Source of the DNA: Pseudonocardia thermophila | GTDB lineage: Bacteria > Actinomycetota > Actinomycetes > Mycobacteriales > Pseudonocardiaceae | Reading direction: 5' to 3' | Assembly: GCF_900142365.1 (NCBI RefSeq) | Contig: NZ_FRAP01000018.1 | Span: forward strand, 62,001 to 126,000 | Length of the DNA stretch: 64,000 bases | Shown here: in pieces, positions 1 through 7,600 of the stretch | How positions within the stretch are numbered: position 1 is the first letter of the stretch | Layout of the letters: each line of letters starts with the position of its first letter | Notes under the pieces: model-generated | Database searches by the model: none | What the model was told of the DNA's origin: nothing | The model's input: only the letters and a program-made list of their open reading frames with translations | Translations under genes and position numbers: made by a program

Positions 1-290
1 GGCCGACGGCGGCCGGCTCACCGCCCCGCCGCACACCCGGCAGACGCCCGTGCCCGACCGTGCGCGGTCTGTGCAGCCGCCGCTTCCCGTTCCGCTCGAA
101 GCGAGTGCTCCAGCGCGTCGGGCACGGAGACGTCGCCACGGGAACGTGCCGGCCTGCAGCGCGTCGTCGAGCACCCCGGCGGGGCCGACGAGCGGCTCAC
201 CCGCGCGGTCCTCCCTGGCCCGGGCTGCGCCCCGACCAGCATCAGCCAGGCCGAGTCGGGCTCACCGCAGAAGGTGCTTCGAAACCTGCG
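1..290 (-). pseudogene. Relic of a UdgX-type uracil-DNA glycosylase
   Basis: Translating the minus strand in three successive frames recovers family motifs in the right order. From about 285 to 216 the peptide contains TFCGEPDSAWLMLVGAQPG. From 213 to about 148 in the next frame it contains EDRAGEPLVGPAGVLDDALQ. From 103 to about 44 in the third frame it contains RFERNGKRRLHRPRT. These match the start of UdgX/family-4-like uracil glycosylases: the VGEQPG water-activating motif, the EDxxGxPFVGPAG loop, and the KRRIH loop whose His becomes covalently linked to uracil-excised DNA in UdgX (here KRRLH at 85-71). At least two frameshifts (near 212-218 and between 140 and 105) break the frame, so no intact product is expected. 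The 3' part lies outside the window. Indels from sequencing error could also explain this. Confidence 0.72.
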
Positions 291-301
291 GGACGGGGTA
301 C
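276..301 (+). promoter_or_regulatory. Possible sigma-B/F type promoter of the sigma-factor gene
   Basis: GCTT (276-279) and GGGTAC (296-301) are separated by 16 bp and fit the actinomycete sigma-B pattern GNNT-N14-16-GGGTAC. The predicted start would lie about 50 bp before the sigma gene, as expected for an autoregulated stress sigma factor. The -35 element is short and degenerate, so the match may be chance. Confidence 0.35.
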
Positions 302-360
302 CCGTGCCGCGGGAGCGCACCGCTCCCGTTGCCCGTACTGCTTCGGCACGGAGGTGATCG

Positions 361-1170
361 ATGGTGGCACCCGGGATCGCCATGAGCGCACCGGCCACCC
401 GCGAGCCCAGCGAGTTCGCGCACGAGCACGAGCGGCTGCGCCGGTTCGCCGCCATGGCCCCCGACGACCCGGAGCGGGCGGCGCTGCGGGAGGACCTGAT
501 CCTCACGTTCCTGCCGGTCGGCGAGCGGATCGCGGCACGCTACTCCGCGGGCCGCCCCGGGGCGCGGGACGATCTGCGCCAGGTCGCGTCCCTGGCCGTC
601 ATCAAGACGATCGACCGCTGGGATCCCGAGCGCGCCGAGGGCGACGTGCTCGGCTACCTCGTGCCGTGCGTGCGCGGCGAGCTGATGCGCTGGTTCCGCG
701 ACCGCACGTGGGCGTTGCGGGTGCCGCGCCGGCTCAAGGACCTGTCGGTCTCGATCAGCCGCGCCACCGGTGAGCTGACCCATCAGCTCGGCCGGGCGCC
801 CAAGCCGAGCGAGCTGGCCCGCGCTCTCGACGTCGACGTCGAGGAGGTGCTGGAGGCGCTGCAGGCCGAGGCGAACCACGAGGCCACCTCGCTGGATGCT
901 CCGCCGCCCGGCGACGCCTCCACCGCGGGCTACGACGTCAGCGAGATCGACTCGGAGCTGGAGCGGGTCGAGGACGTCGCCACCCTGCGGCCGCTGCTGG
1001 ACAAGCTGCCGGAGCGGGAGCGGCGGATCATCCTACTGCGGTTCTTCGGCGGCCGCACCCAGAGCCAGATCGCCGCGGAGATCGGCATCTCGCAGATGCA
1101 CGTGTCGCGCCTGCTGGCCCGCACGCTGGAGAAGATGCGGGTGGCGCTCATGGAGGACCCACCCGAGTAG
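361..1170 (+). CDS. RNA polymerase sigma factor, SigB/SigF stress family
   Basis: A 269-residue sigma-70 family protein. Region 2 lies at about residues 35-125, with a core typical of the group (GRPGARDDLRQVASLAVIKT, then a PCVRGELMRWFRD stretch for -10 recognition and melting). Region 3 (RRLKDLSVSISRATGELTHQLGR) and region 4 follow; region 4 ends with the helix-turn-helix GRTQSQIAAEIGISQMHVSRLL. This is the layout of stress sigma factors controlled by RsbW-like anti-sigma kinases rather than of ECF factors. GAGGTG at 351-356 supports the ATG at 361; a second ATG at 382 is possible. It ends 1 bp before the convergent P450 gene. The RsbW, STAS and PP2C genes at 3.9-9.8 kb are its likely partner-switching regulators. 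Confidence 0.93.
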   Translation: MVAPGIAMSAPATREPSEFAHEHERLRRFAAMAPDDPERAALREDLILTFLPVGERIAARYSAGRPGARDDLRQVASLAVIKTIDRWDPERAEGDVLGYLVPCVRGELMRWFRDRTWALRVPRRLKDLSVSISRATGELTHQLGRAPKPSELARALDVDVEEVLEALQAEANHEATSLDAPPPGDASTAGYDVSEIDSELERVEDVATLRPLLDKLPERERRIILLRFFGGRTQSQIAAEIGISQMHVSRLLARTLEKMRVALMEDPPE

Positions 1171-1171
1171 G

Positions 1172-2524
1172 TCATTCGGGCGGCCGCACGCGGAACGTCA
1201 GCGCGAAGGGGTCCAGGCCCCGCGGCAGCGGTGCCCCGCTGTCCGGCACGCCCGCGCCCGCGGAGACGTCGGCGCCGGTCAGCAGCGTCTCCAGCACCGT
1301 CCTCGCGACCAGGAGCACCAGCTCACGGCCCGGGCAGGCGGCCGGCCCTGCGCTGAACGGCATGAGCGTCCAGTCCGCCCGCGCGGTGCCGTCGAGCCAC
1401 TGCTGCGGATCGAACCGGTCGGCGTCGGCCCGCACCTCGTCGTCGCGGTGATGGAACCACGCCGGGATCAGCATCGCGGTGTGCGCCCGAAGCTCTCCCC
1501 CGCCCAGCGTGGTGCGCCGGGTCGTGTCCCGCAGCACCAGCGGCGTCGTGGGCCACAGGCGCGCCGATTCCAGGACAGCGGCCGTCAGGGCAGCGGCGCG
1601 CAGGTCGGTGTCCCCGGGATGCGCCACCAGCAGGGCCAGCGCCCGCAGCGTGACCGCCGCGCCCGCGTCGAACGCGAACAGCCAGTGCGGGATCTGCCCG
1701 ACCGGGTCCGCCGCCTCGTCGGGGTACGCAGCGACGAGCGCCGCCAGGCTGCCCGGTTCGGCCGCCGCGGCGTAGTGCTCCAGCCCGGCGCGCAGCCGGG
1801 CGGAGCGACGGCGGTGGCGCCGGCCCAGGCCCGACCAGTTCGCGGCGTGGCGCAGCACGGTCAGGTCGTCGGTGAGGGTGTGGTCGTCGCGCGCGGCGTC
1901 GCCCAGCACGATGCGGCGCACGATCCGCCACCAGGCCGGCACGAACTCGTCCCAGCCGAACTCGCCGGTGCCGCGTGCCGCCGCCAAGAGCGCCGTGGTC
2001 TCCTCCCGCGCCACCCGCGTGAACGCGTCGCCGAAGCGGTGCACGGGGTGCCCACCGTCGAGCAGTTCCTCCACGGCGCGGCGCCGCGCCGGGCGCTGCT
2101 CGTCCCGCGACACGAGCACGCCGTGGGGCTGGAAGCGGCCGAGCGCGCCGCGCTTCTCCCGGTTGCGCGGGGTGTACGGGCCGGGGGTGCCGGTGAGGAC
2201 CGTGCGCACGTCGCCCGGGTCGAGCACGAGCGCCACCGGCCGAAGCGGAACGCGCAGCCGGATCGGCCCGGTGCCGTAGCGGGCCCGCAGCCGTTGCAGC
2301 TCCCGCACGCCGCGGCCGTCCGTGTCGAGCTTCCCGGCGAGCCCCACCACGCGGCGCCGCCGAGCGATCACCCCCTGGGCGACGATCGGCGCGACCGCCA
2401 GCGCGAGCACCCGCACGGTGTCGGCGGGTGAGGCCGTGACCAGCCGGTGGGTGCGCTGCGGGGCCGATCGCGGGGTCGAGGGCGGGGTCGAGGGCGGGGC
2501 GGACTGCGGGATGGACGGGGCCAT
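1172..2524 (-). CDS. Cytochrome P450
   Basis: A 450-residue P450 mono-oxygenase. The heme-ligand loop FSAGPAACPGREL places the cysteine at residue 397, and the K-helix ESARLW gives the ExxR Glu and Arg at residues 319 and 322. The I-helix region reads FAFDAGAAVT and lacks a clear acid-alcohol pair, so proton delivery may be atypical. The N-terminus carries a Pro/Ser/Thr-rich stretch encoded by short direct repeats (2469-2492) and no obvious membrane anchor. The ATG at 2524 has no Shine-Dalgarno sequence, but a sigma-B-like -10 lies 9 bp upstream, so a leaderless transcript is possible. No ferredoxin or reductase gene is adjacent. The substrate is unknown. Confidence 0.9.
   Translation of the reverse strand: MAPSIPQSAPPSTPPSTPRSAPQRTHRLVTASPADTVRVLALAVAPIVAQGVIARRRRVVGLAGKLDTDGRGVRELQRLRARYGTGPIRLRVPLRPVALVLDPGDVRTVLTGTPGPYTPRNREKRGALGRFQPHGVLVSRDEQRPARRRAVEELLDGGHPVHRFGDAFTRVAREETTALLAAARGTGEFGWDEFVPAWWRIVRRIVLGDAARDDHTLTDDLTVLRHAANWSGLGRRHRRRSARLRAGLEHYAAAAEPGSLAALVAAYPDEAADPVGQIPHWLFAFDAGAAVTLRALALLVAHPGDTDLRAAALTAAVLESARLWPTTPLVLRDTTRRTTLGGGELRAHTAMLIPAWFHHRDDEVRADADRFDPQQWLDGTARADWTLMPFSAGPAACPGRELVLLVARTVLETLLTGADVSAGAGVPDSGAPLPRGLDPFALTFRVRPPE
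2469..2492. repeat. Two 12-bp tandem repeats in the P450 N-terminal coding region
   Basis: Units of the GGCGGGGTCGAG type occur back to back and continue imperfectly on both sides. They encode a Pro/Ser/Thr repeat in the poorly conserved P450 N-terminus. The copy number could vary between strains. Confidence 0.5.
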
Positions 2525-2533
2525 GCCCGATCC

Positions 2534-2558
2534 GTACCCGCCTCCGGCGCCGCCATGC
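2534..2558 (-). promoter_or_regulatory. Possible sigma-B type promoter of the P450 gene (leaderless)
   Basis: On the minus strand GCAT (2558-2555) is followed after 15 bp by GGGTAC (2539-2534). This fits GNNT-N14-16-GGGTAC. The hexamer ends 9 bp before the ATG at 2524, so transcription could begin at or next to the start codon. It is arranged back to back with a better match facing the dehydrogenase gene. Confidence 0.4.
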
Positions 2559-2562
2559 CGCG

Positions 2563-2587
2563 GTTTCCCGATCGCCCGCCGGGGTAC
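2563..2587 (+). promoter_or_regulatory. Sigma-B/F type promoter of the alcohol dehydrogenase gene
   Basis: GTTT (2563-2566), 15 bp, then GGGTAC (2582-2587) is an excellent match to the SigF/SigB consensus GTTT-N14-16-GGGTAT/C. The predicted start lies about 20 bp before the ATG at 2617, which has its own GAGGAGG ribosome site. A sigma factor of the matching family is encoded 1.4 kb away. Confidence 0.6.
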
Positions 2588-2616
2588 GGCACCGGCATCG
2601 AGGCGAGGAGGACGAC

Positions 2617-3804
2617 ATGCGTGCGGTGACGTGGCACGGGCGGCGCGACGTGCGGGTCGACACCGTGCCCGACCCGGCGATCCAGGAACCGACCGATGTG
2701 ATCGTGCAGATCACATCGAGCGGCATCTGCGGCTCCGACCTGCACCTGTACGAGGTGCTGGGACCGTTCCTCGAGGAGGGCGACGTCCTCGGGCACGAGC
2801 CGATGGGGGTCGTCGTGGAGACCGGGCCGCAGGTCACCGCGGTGAAGCGCGGGGACCGGGTCGTGGTGCCGTTCAACGTCTCCTGCGGCACGTGCTGGAT
2901 GTGCTCGCGCGGCCTGCACTCGCAGTGCGAGACGACGCAGGTGCACGACTACGGGTCGGGGGCGGCGCTGTTCGGCTACACGAAGCTGTACGGCCAGGTG
3001 CCCGGCGGGCAGGCCGAGTACCTGCGGGTGCCGTTCGGTGACACGCTGCCGATCCGGGTGCCCGACGGTCCACCGGACGACCGGTTCGTCTACCTCTCCG
3101 ACGTGCTGCCGACCGCGTGGCAGGCCGTCGCGTACGCGGACGTGCCGCCGGGCGGCAGCCTGGTCGTGCTCGGGCTCGGTCCGATCGGCGACATGGCCAC
3201 GCGCATCGCGGCCCACCGCGGGATCGAGCAGGTGATCGGGGTCGACCTGGTGCCGGAGCGGCTGAGCCGGGCCGCCGCGCACGGGGTGCGGACGATCGAT
3301 CTGCGCCGCACCGACGACCTCGCCGGGCACGTCCGCGAGCTGACCGGCGGCCGCGGCCCCGACGCCGTGATCGACGCGGTCGGCATGGAGGCGCACGGCT
3401 CCCCCGCCGGCACGGTCGCGCAGCGCCTCACCGGCCTGCTGCCCGACGCGCTGGGCCGGCAGCTCATGACCACGGTCGGCCTCGACCGGCTGGCCGCGCT
3501 GCACACGGCGATCGAGCTGGTGCGCCGGGGCGGGACGATCTCCCTGTCCGGTGTGTACGGCGGCGCGGCGGACCCGATGCCGATGCTGCAGATGTTCGAC
3601 AAGCAGGTGCAGCTGCGCATGGGGCAGGCGAACGTGCACCGCTGGGTGCCGGACATCCTGCCGCTGCTCACCGACGGCGACCCGCTCGGCGTGGACGGGT
3701 TCGCCACGCACCGCGTCCCCCTCGACGCGGCGCCGGAGGCGTACCGGACGTTCCAGGCGAAGGAGGACGGCATGGTCAAGACCCTCCTGCGGCCCGGGAC
3801 CTGA
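2617..3804 (+). CDS. Zinc-dependent alcohol dehydrogenase (formaldehyde-dehydrogenase-like MDR)
   Basis: A 395-residue medium-chain dehydrogenase/reductase. Catalytic zinc ligands are visible (Cys38 in GICGSDLH, then GHEPMG), and the structural-zinc lobe has four cysteines from residue 90 (CGTCWMCSRGLHSQC). The NAD-binding Rossmann motif is VVLGLGPIGDMATRI. The length and the long insertion after the zinc lobe resemble glutathione-independent formaldehyde or threonine-type dehydrogenases used for aldehyde/alcohol detoxification; the exact substrate is not determined. GAGGAGG precedes the ATG. A strong sigma-B-like promoter lies upstream, and the anti-sigma kinase gene follows 66 bp downstream, so it is probably a stress-regulon member. 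Confidence 0.9.
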   Translation: MRAVTWHGRRDVRVDTVPDPAIQEPTDVIVQITSSGICGSDLHLYEVLGPFLEEGDVLGHEPMGVVVETGPQVTAVKRGDRVVVPFNVSCGTCWMCSRGLHSQCETTQVHDYGSGAALFGYTKLYGQVPGGQAEYLRVPFGDTLPIRVPDGPPDDRFVYLSDVLPTAWQAVAYADVPPGGSLVVLGLGPIGDMATRIAAHRGIEQVIGVDLVPERLSRAAAHGVRTIDLRRTDDLAGHVRELTGGRGPDAVIDAVGMEAHGSPAGTVAQRLTGLLPDALGRQLMTTVGLDRLAALHTAIELVRRGGTISLSGVYGGAADPMPMLQMFDKQVQLRMGQANVHRWVPDILPLLTDGDPLGVDGFATHRVPLDAAPEAYRTFQAKEDGMVKTLLRPGT

Positions 3805-3827
3805 CGACCCGATGACGATCGGGCCGG

Positions 3828-3848
3828 GCGCAGCCGGTTACGCTGCGC
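3828..3848 (+). terminator. GC-rich hairpin before the anti-sigma gene
   Basis: GCGCAGC (3828-3834) and GCTGCGC (3842-3848) form a perfect 7-bp stem with a 7-base loop. A second small stem (CCCGAT, GACG loop, ATCGGG) lies at 3808-3823. There is no U-run, so it would be an actinobacterial-type hairpin terminator for the dehydrogenase gene or a leader structure of the downstream gene. Confidence 0.4.
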
Positions 3849-3869
3849 CTCTCCGGGAGAGAGCTACTC

Positions 3870-4265
3870 GTGACCGACGATCACCTGCACGTCGCCGTGG
3901 ACGCCGAGCCACAGCTGGTCAGCCTCGTCCGGTACACCGTGTCGACGTGGTTGTCCGCGGTGCGCTGGCCCGCCGCGGCGGCCGAGGAGCTGGTGTTCGC
4001 GATCAGCGAGGCGCTGAGCAACTGCGTCGAGCACGCCTACCGCGACCTCGCCGGGGGCCGGATGACCGTCGACATCCGCGCGGTCGGCCGGCCACGCGCG
4101 ATGCACGTCGTCGTCACGGACTTCGGCCGGTGGCGGCCCGAGCGGCCCACGAGTGGGCGGGGCAACGGGCTGGCGCTCATCTCGGCGATGATGGCGTGGT
4201 CGCGCGTCGAGACCGACGAGGCCGGCACGCGCGTCACGATGTGCAGCAACCCGGCCGGGGACTGA
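3870..4265 (+). CDS. RsbW-like anti-sigma factor / serine kinase
   Basis: A 131-residue single GHKL ATPase domain of the RsbW/SpoIIAB type. The N-box is EELVFAISEALSNCVEHAYRD, the G1-like region VTDFGRWRPE, and the G2 region GRGNGLALISAM. Such proteins bind a SigB/SigF factor and phosphorylate a STAS antagonist. The GTG start at 3870 follows GGGAGAGAG. It is followed after 86 bp by a STAS-domain gene and then by a PP2C-containing regulator, which is the classical partner-switching set. Its sigma partner is probably the gene at 361-1170, separated from it by two metabolic genes. Confidence 0.88.
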   Translation: MTDDHLHVAVDAEPQLVSLVRYTVSTWLSAVRWPAAAAEELVFAISEALSNCVEHAYRDLAGGRMTVDIRAVGRPRAMHVVVTDFGRWRPERPTSGRGNGLALISAMMAWSRVETDEAGTRVTMCSNPAGD

Positions 4266-4351
4266 TCTCTGCGGACCTGTGGGGGTTCACCTGCCGCCGC
4301 AGCAGCGACAGAATCACGGTTCCCGCACTGCCCGCTCGTCGAAGGATCCCG

Positions 4352-4657
4352 ATGTCTTTGTCCATCAGCACCGTTCCCGCAGGCGACGGAACCGCGACCG
4401 TCGTCGTGGACGGGGAGGTGGACCTCGCGACGGTGGGGCAGCTGCGGGCGGCGCTCGGCAGCGCGGCCCGCACGGCGTCCGGGACGGTGCTCGACCTGAC
4501 CGCGGCCAGCTACTTCGACAGCGCGGCGGTGAAGGCCGTCTTCGAGCACGCCGACGTGCTGCGCGAGATCGTCGTGCCTGCGGGCGGCATCGTCGCGCGG
4601 GTGCTCGCCATCAGCGGGCTCGACAAGCACGTCGCGGTCCGGCAGACGGATGGCTGA
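4352..4657 (+). CDS. STAS-domain anti-sigma factor antagonist (RsbV-like)
   Basis: A 101-residue STAS protein. GTVLDLTAASYFDSAAVKAV corresponds to the conserved phosphorylation segment (D-[FL]-S-x-[TV]-x-[FY]-[IL]-D-S), with the Ser in FDSAAV as the probable phosphorylation site. Unphosphorylated antagonists of this kind sequester RsbW-like kinases and free the sigma factor. GAAGGA at 4341-4346 precedes the ATG. Its last 8 bases overlap the start of the next gene, so it is probably translationally coupled to the giant PP2C regulator, whose phosphatase domain could dephosphorylate it. Confidence 0.85.
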   Translation: MSLSISTVPAGDGTATVVVDGEVDLATVGQLRAALGSAARTASGTVLDLTAASYFDSAAVKAVFEHADVLREIVVPAGGIVARVLAISGLDKHVAVRQTDG

Positions 4658-7600
4658 CCTCGCCGGAGATCCGCTCTTCTCCGGGGGATCGCTGCTCGCC
4701 CGGGTGATGGCGGACCACGACTGGGCCGCCACCCCGGTCGGCCCGCCGTCGACGTGGAGCCCGGCTCTGCGCAACGTCGTGGGCATCCTGCTGAGCTCGC
4801 GGTTCTCGATGTGGGTCGGCTGGGGGCCGGAGCTGGCGTTCTTCTACAACGACGCCTACCAGCACGACACGCTGCAGGCCAAGCACCCGTGGGCGCTGGG
4901 CCGCCCGGCCCGCGAGGTGTGGGCGGAGGTGTGGGACGAGGTCGAGCCGCGGATCGAGTCCGTGCTGCGCACCGGCGTCGCGACCTGGGACGAGGACCTC
5001 CGGCTCGTGCTGGAGCGCAGCGGCTCCCCCGAGGAGACCTACCACACGTTCTCCTACAGCCCGCTGCGCGACGAGTCCGACGCGGTCGCCGGGTTCCTCT
5101 GCGTCGTCACCGAGACGACCGAGCGGGTGCTGGCCGCCCGCCGGACCGCCACCCTGCGCGATCTCGCCACCGCGCTCACCGCGCAGCGCAGCACCTCCGA
5201 GGTGACCGAGGTGACCGCGCGGACCCTCGCTGCCAACCCGCTCGACGTCCCGTTCGCACTCCTCTACCTGCACGACGGTGCTGGCCCCCCGGTGCTCGCC
5301 CGCTCGGTCGGCCTGCCCACCGACCATCCCGCGGCCGCGCTCTCGACCTGGATCCCGGACGGGATCCCCACCGCCCGGGCGGTGCTCGTCGACCGGCTCG
5401 ACGCGGCCTTCCCGGACCTGCCGTCGGGCCCGTGGGACCACCCGACACGGCAGGCCGCGGTCGTCGGGCTCGGCACTCGCGGCGACTCCCCCGACGCACC
5501 GCGGGACGTGCTCGTCGTGGGCCTCAACCCACTGCGCCCGTGGGACGACGCCTACCGGGGCTTCGTCGAGCTGGCGGCCAACCAGATCGTGTCCGCGCTG
5601 GTCGGGGTGCGCGCCTACCAAGCTCAGCGGCGCCGCGCCGAGGAGCTCGCGGCGCTCGACCGGGCCAAGACGACGTTCTTCTCCAACACCAGCCACGAGT
5701 TCCGCACCCCGCTGACCCTGATGCTGGGGCCGCTGGAGGAACTGCGCGCCGCACCGGCGATCGCCGGAGATCCGCAGCTGCTGCGCGACGTCGAGATGGT
5801 CCACCGCAACGGGTTGCGGCTGCAGAAGCTGGTCAACAACCTGCTGGAGTTCTCGCGCATCGAGGCCGGCCGGATCGACGCCCGGTTCGAGCCGGTCGAC
5901 CTGGTGGGACTGACCGCCGAGCTGACCGCGATGTTCGACGCGGCCGCCCGCCGGGCCGGGCTGGACCTGCGGCTGGAGAGCACCCCGCTGGACGGGCCGG
6001 TCTGGGTGGACCGGACGATGTGGGAGAAGGTCGTGCTCAACCTGCTCTCCAACGCGGTGAAGTTCACCCTGGAGGGCGGGATCCGGGTCCGGCTCGGCCC
6101 GCACCCCGACGGGTCCGCTGCCGGGATCGTCCTCGAGATCGCCGACACCGGCGTCGGGGTGCCCCCGGACGAGCTGAACCGGCTGTTCGAGCGGTTCCAC
6201 CAGGTCCCGGGCGCGCGGGGCCGGTCGGCGGAGGGCAGCGGCATCGGGCTGGCCCTGATCAAGGAGCTGGTCGAGCTGCACGGCGGCCGGGTCGAGGTGA
6301 CCTCGACGGTCGGCACCGGCACGACGTTCCGGGTCTGGCTGCCCAGCGGCTCGGCGCACCTGCCGCCCGAGCAGGTCGTCGATCATCCCACCGCCCCGGC
6401 CGCCTGCAGCTCCGATCTCGCCGCACCGTACGTGGCGGAGGTGCTGCGCTGGCTGCCCGAGCACCCGGACCTCCCCGACCCGGTCCAGGATCGCACCCAC
6501 GTCCTCGTCGTCGACGACAACGCCGACATGCGCGACTACGTCGCCCGGCTGCTGTCGGCCGACCACCGCGTCACCGCGGCCGCCACCGGCACGGAAGCGC
6601 TCGTGGCCGCGCGGGCCGACGTGCCGGACCTCGTCGTCAGCGACGTGATGCTGCCCGGGATCGACGGTTTCCAGCTGCTGGCGAAGCTGCGAGCGGACCC
6701 GACCACCTCGGCGGTGCCGGTGCTGCTGCTGTCCGCGCGCGCCGGTCAGGAGTCCGCGCTGGACGGGCTCGCCGCAGGCGCCGACGACTACCTGGTCAAG
6801 CCGTTCTCGGCGGTGGAGCTGCGGGCCAGGGTCGCGGCGCGGATCGAGCTGACCCGGCTGCGCCGCAACACCGAGCGCTGGTTCTCGAACATGGCCGACG
6901 CGGTCCCGACGATGATCTGGATCGACGGGCCGGGCGCCAAACGCGTGCTGGCCAACGCCGCCTGGTCGCGGTTCGTCGGCGAGGAACCACCCGGCGGCAC
7001 CCGGTCGCTGCGCGCGCTGGGCGCTGCCATCGGCACCGGCTGGCAGGACCGCATCCACCCCGACGACCGGGAGCGCTACGCGGCGGTCCGCACCGAGGCC
7101 GAGGACCGGCGCACCCCGTTCGAGATCGAGTACCGGCTGCGCCGCGACGACGGCCGCTACCGCTGGGTCCTCGACCGCGGCGCCCCGTTCACGCTGGAGG
7201 ACGGCTCGTCCGGGTTCGTCGGCGGCTGCCTCGACATCGACGATCGCCAGCGCGACCGGGAACGCCAGCGGCTGCTCGCCGTCGTCGGCACCGTGCTCGA
7301 CCTCGCCACGACCCTCGACCACCGCCGCCAGCTGCTCGTGCGGACCCTCGTCGACGAGGGCCTGGTCGACACCGCCCGGCTGATCGCGTTCGACCGGCCC
7401 GGCGACGTCACCAGCGGCCGGCCGGTCGCGGCGGCCGCCACCACCGAGGGCATGGAGCGGTTGCTGGAGCAGCTGGATCCGTGGTGGTTCCCGGACGACC
7501 CGGCAATCCCGGAGCTGGGCCGCGCCGGCCCGTTCGACGACGCGATGATCGCCGGCCGGGACCCTGATCCGCGTCAGCAGGAGATGCGCCGGCAGCTGCG

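Noticed and set aside
18..506. A single 162-residue minus-strand gene at the left edge
   Set aside because: Only its middle matches UdgX, and the family motifs continue in two other frames; its N-terminal third is a shadow of the sigma-factor gene.
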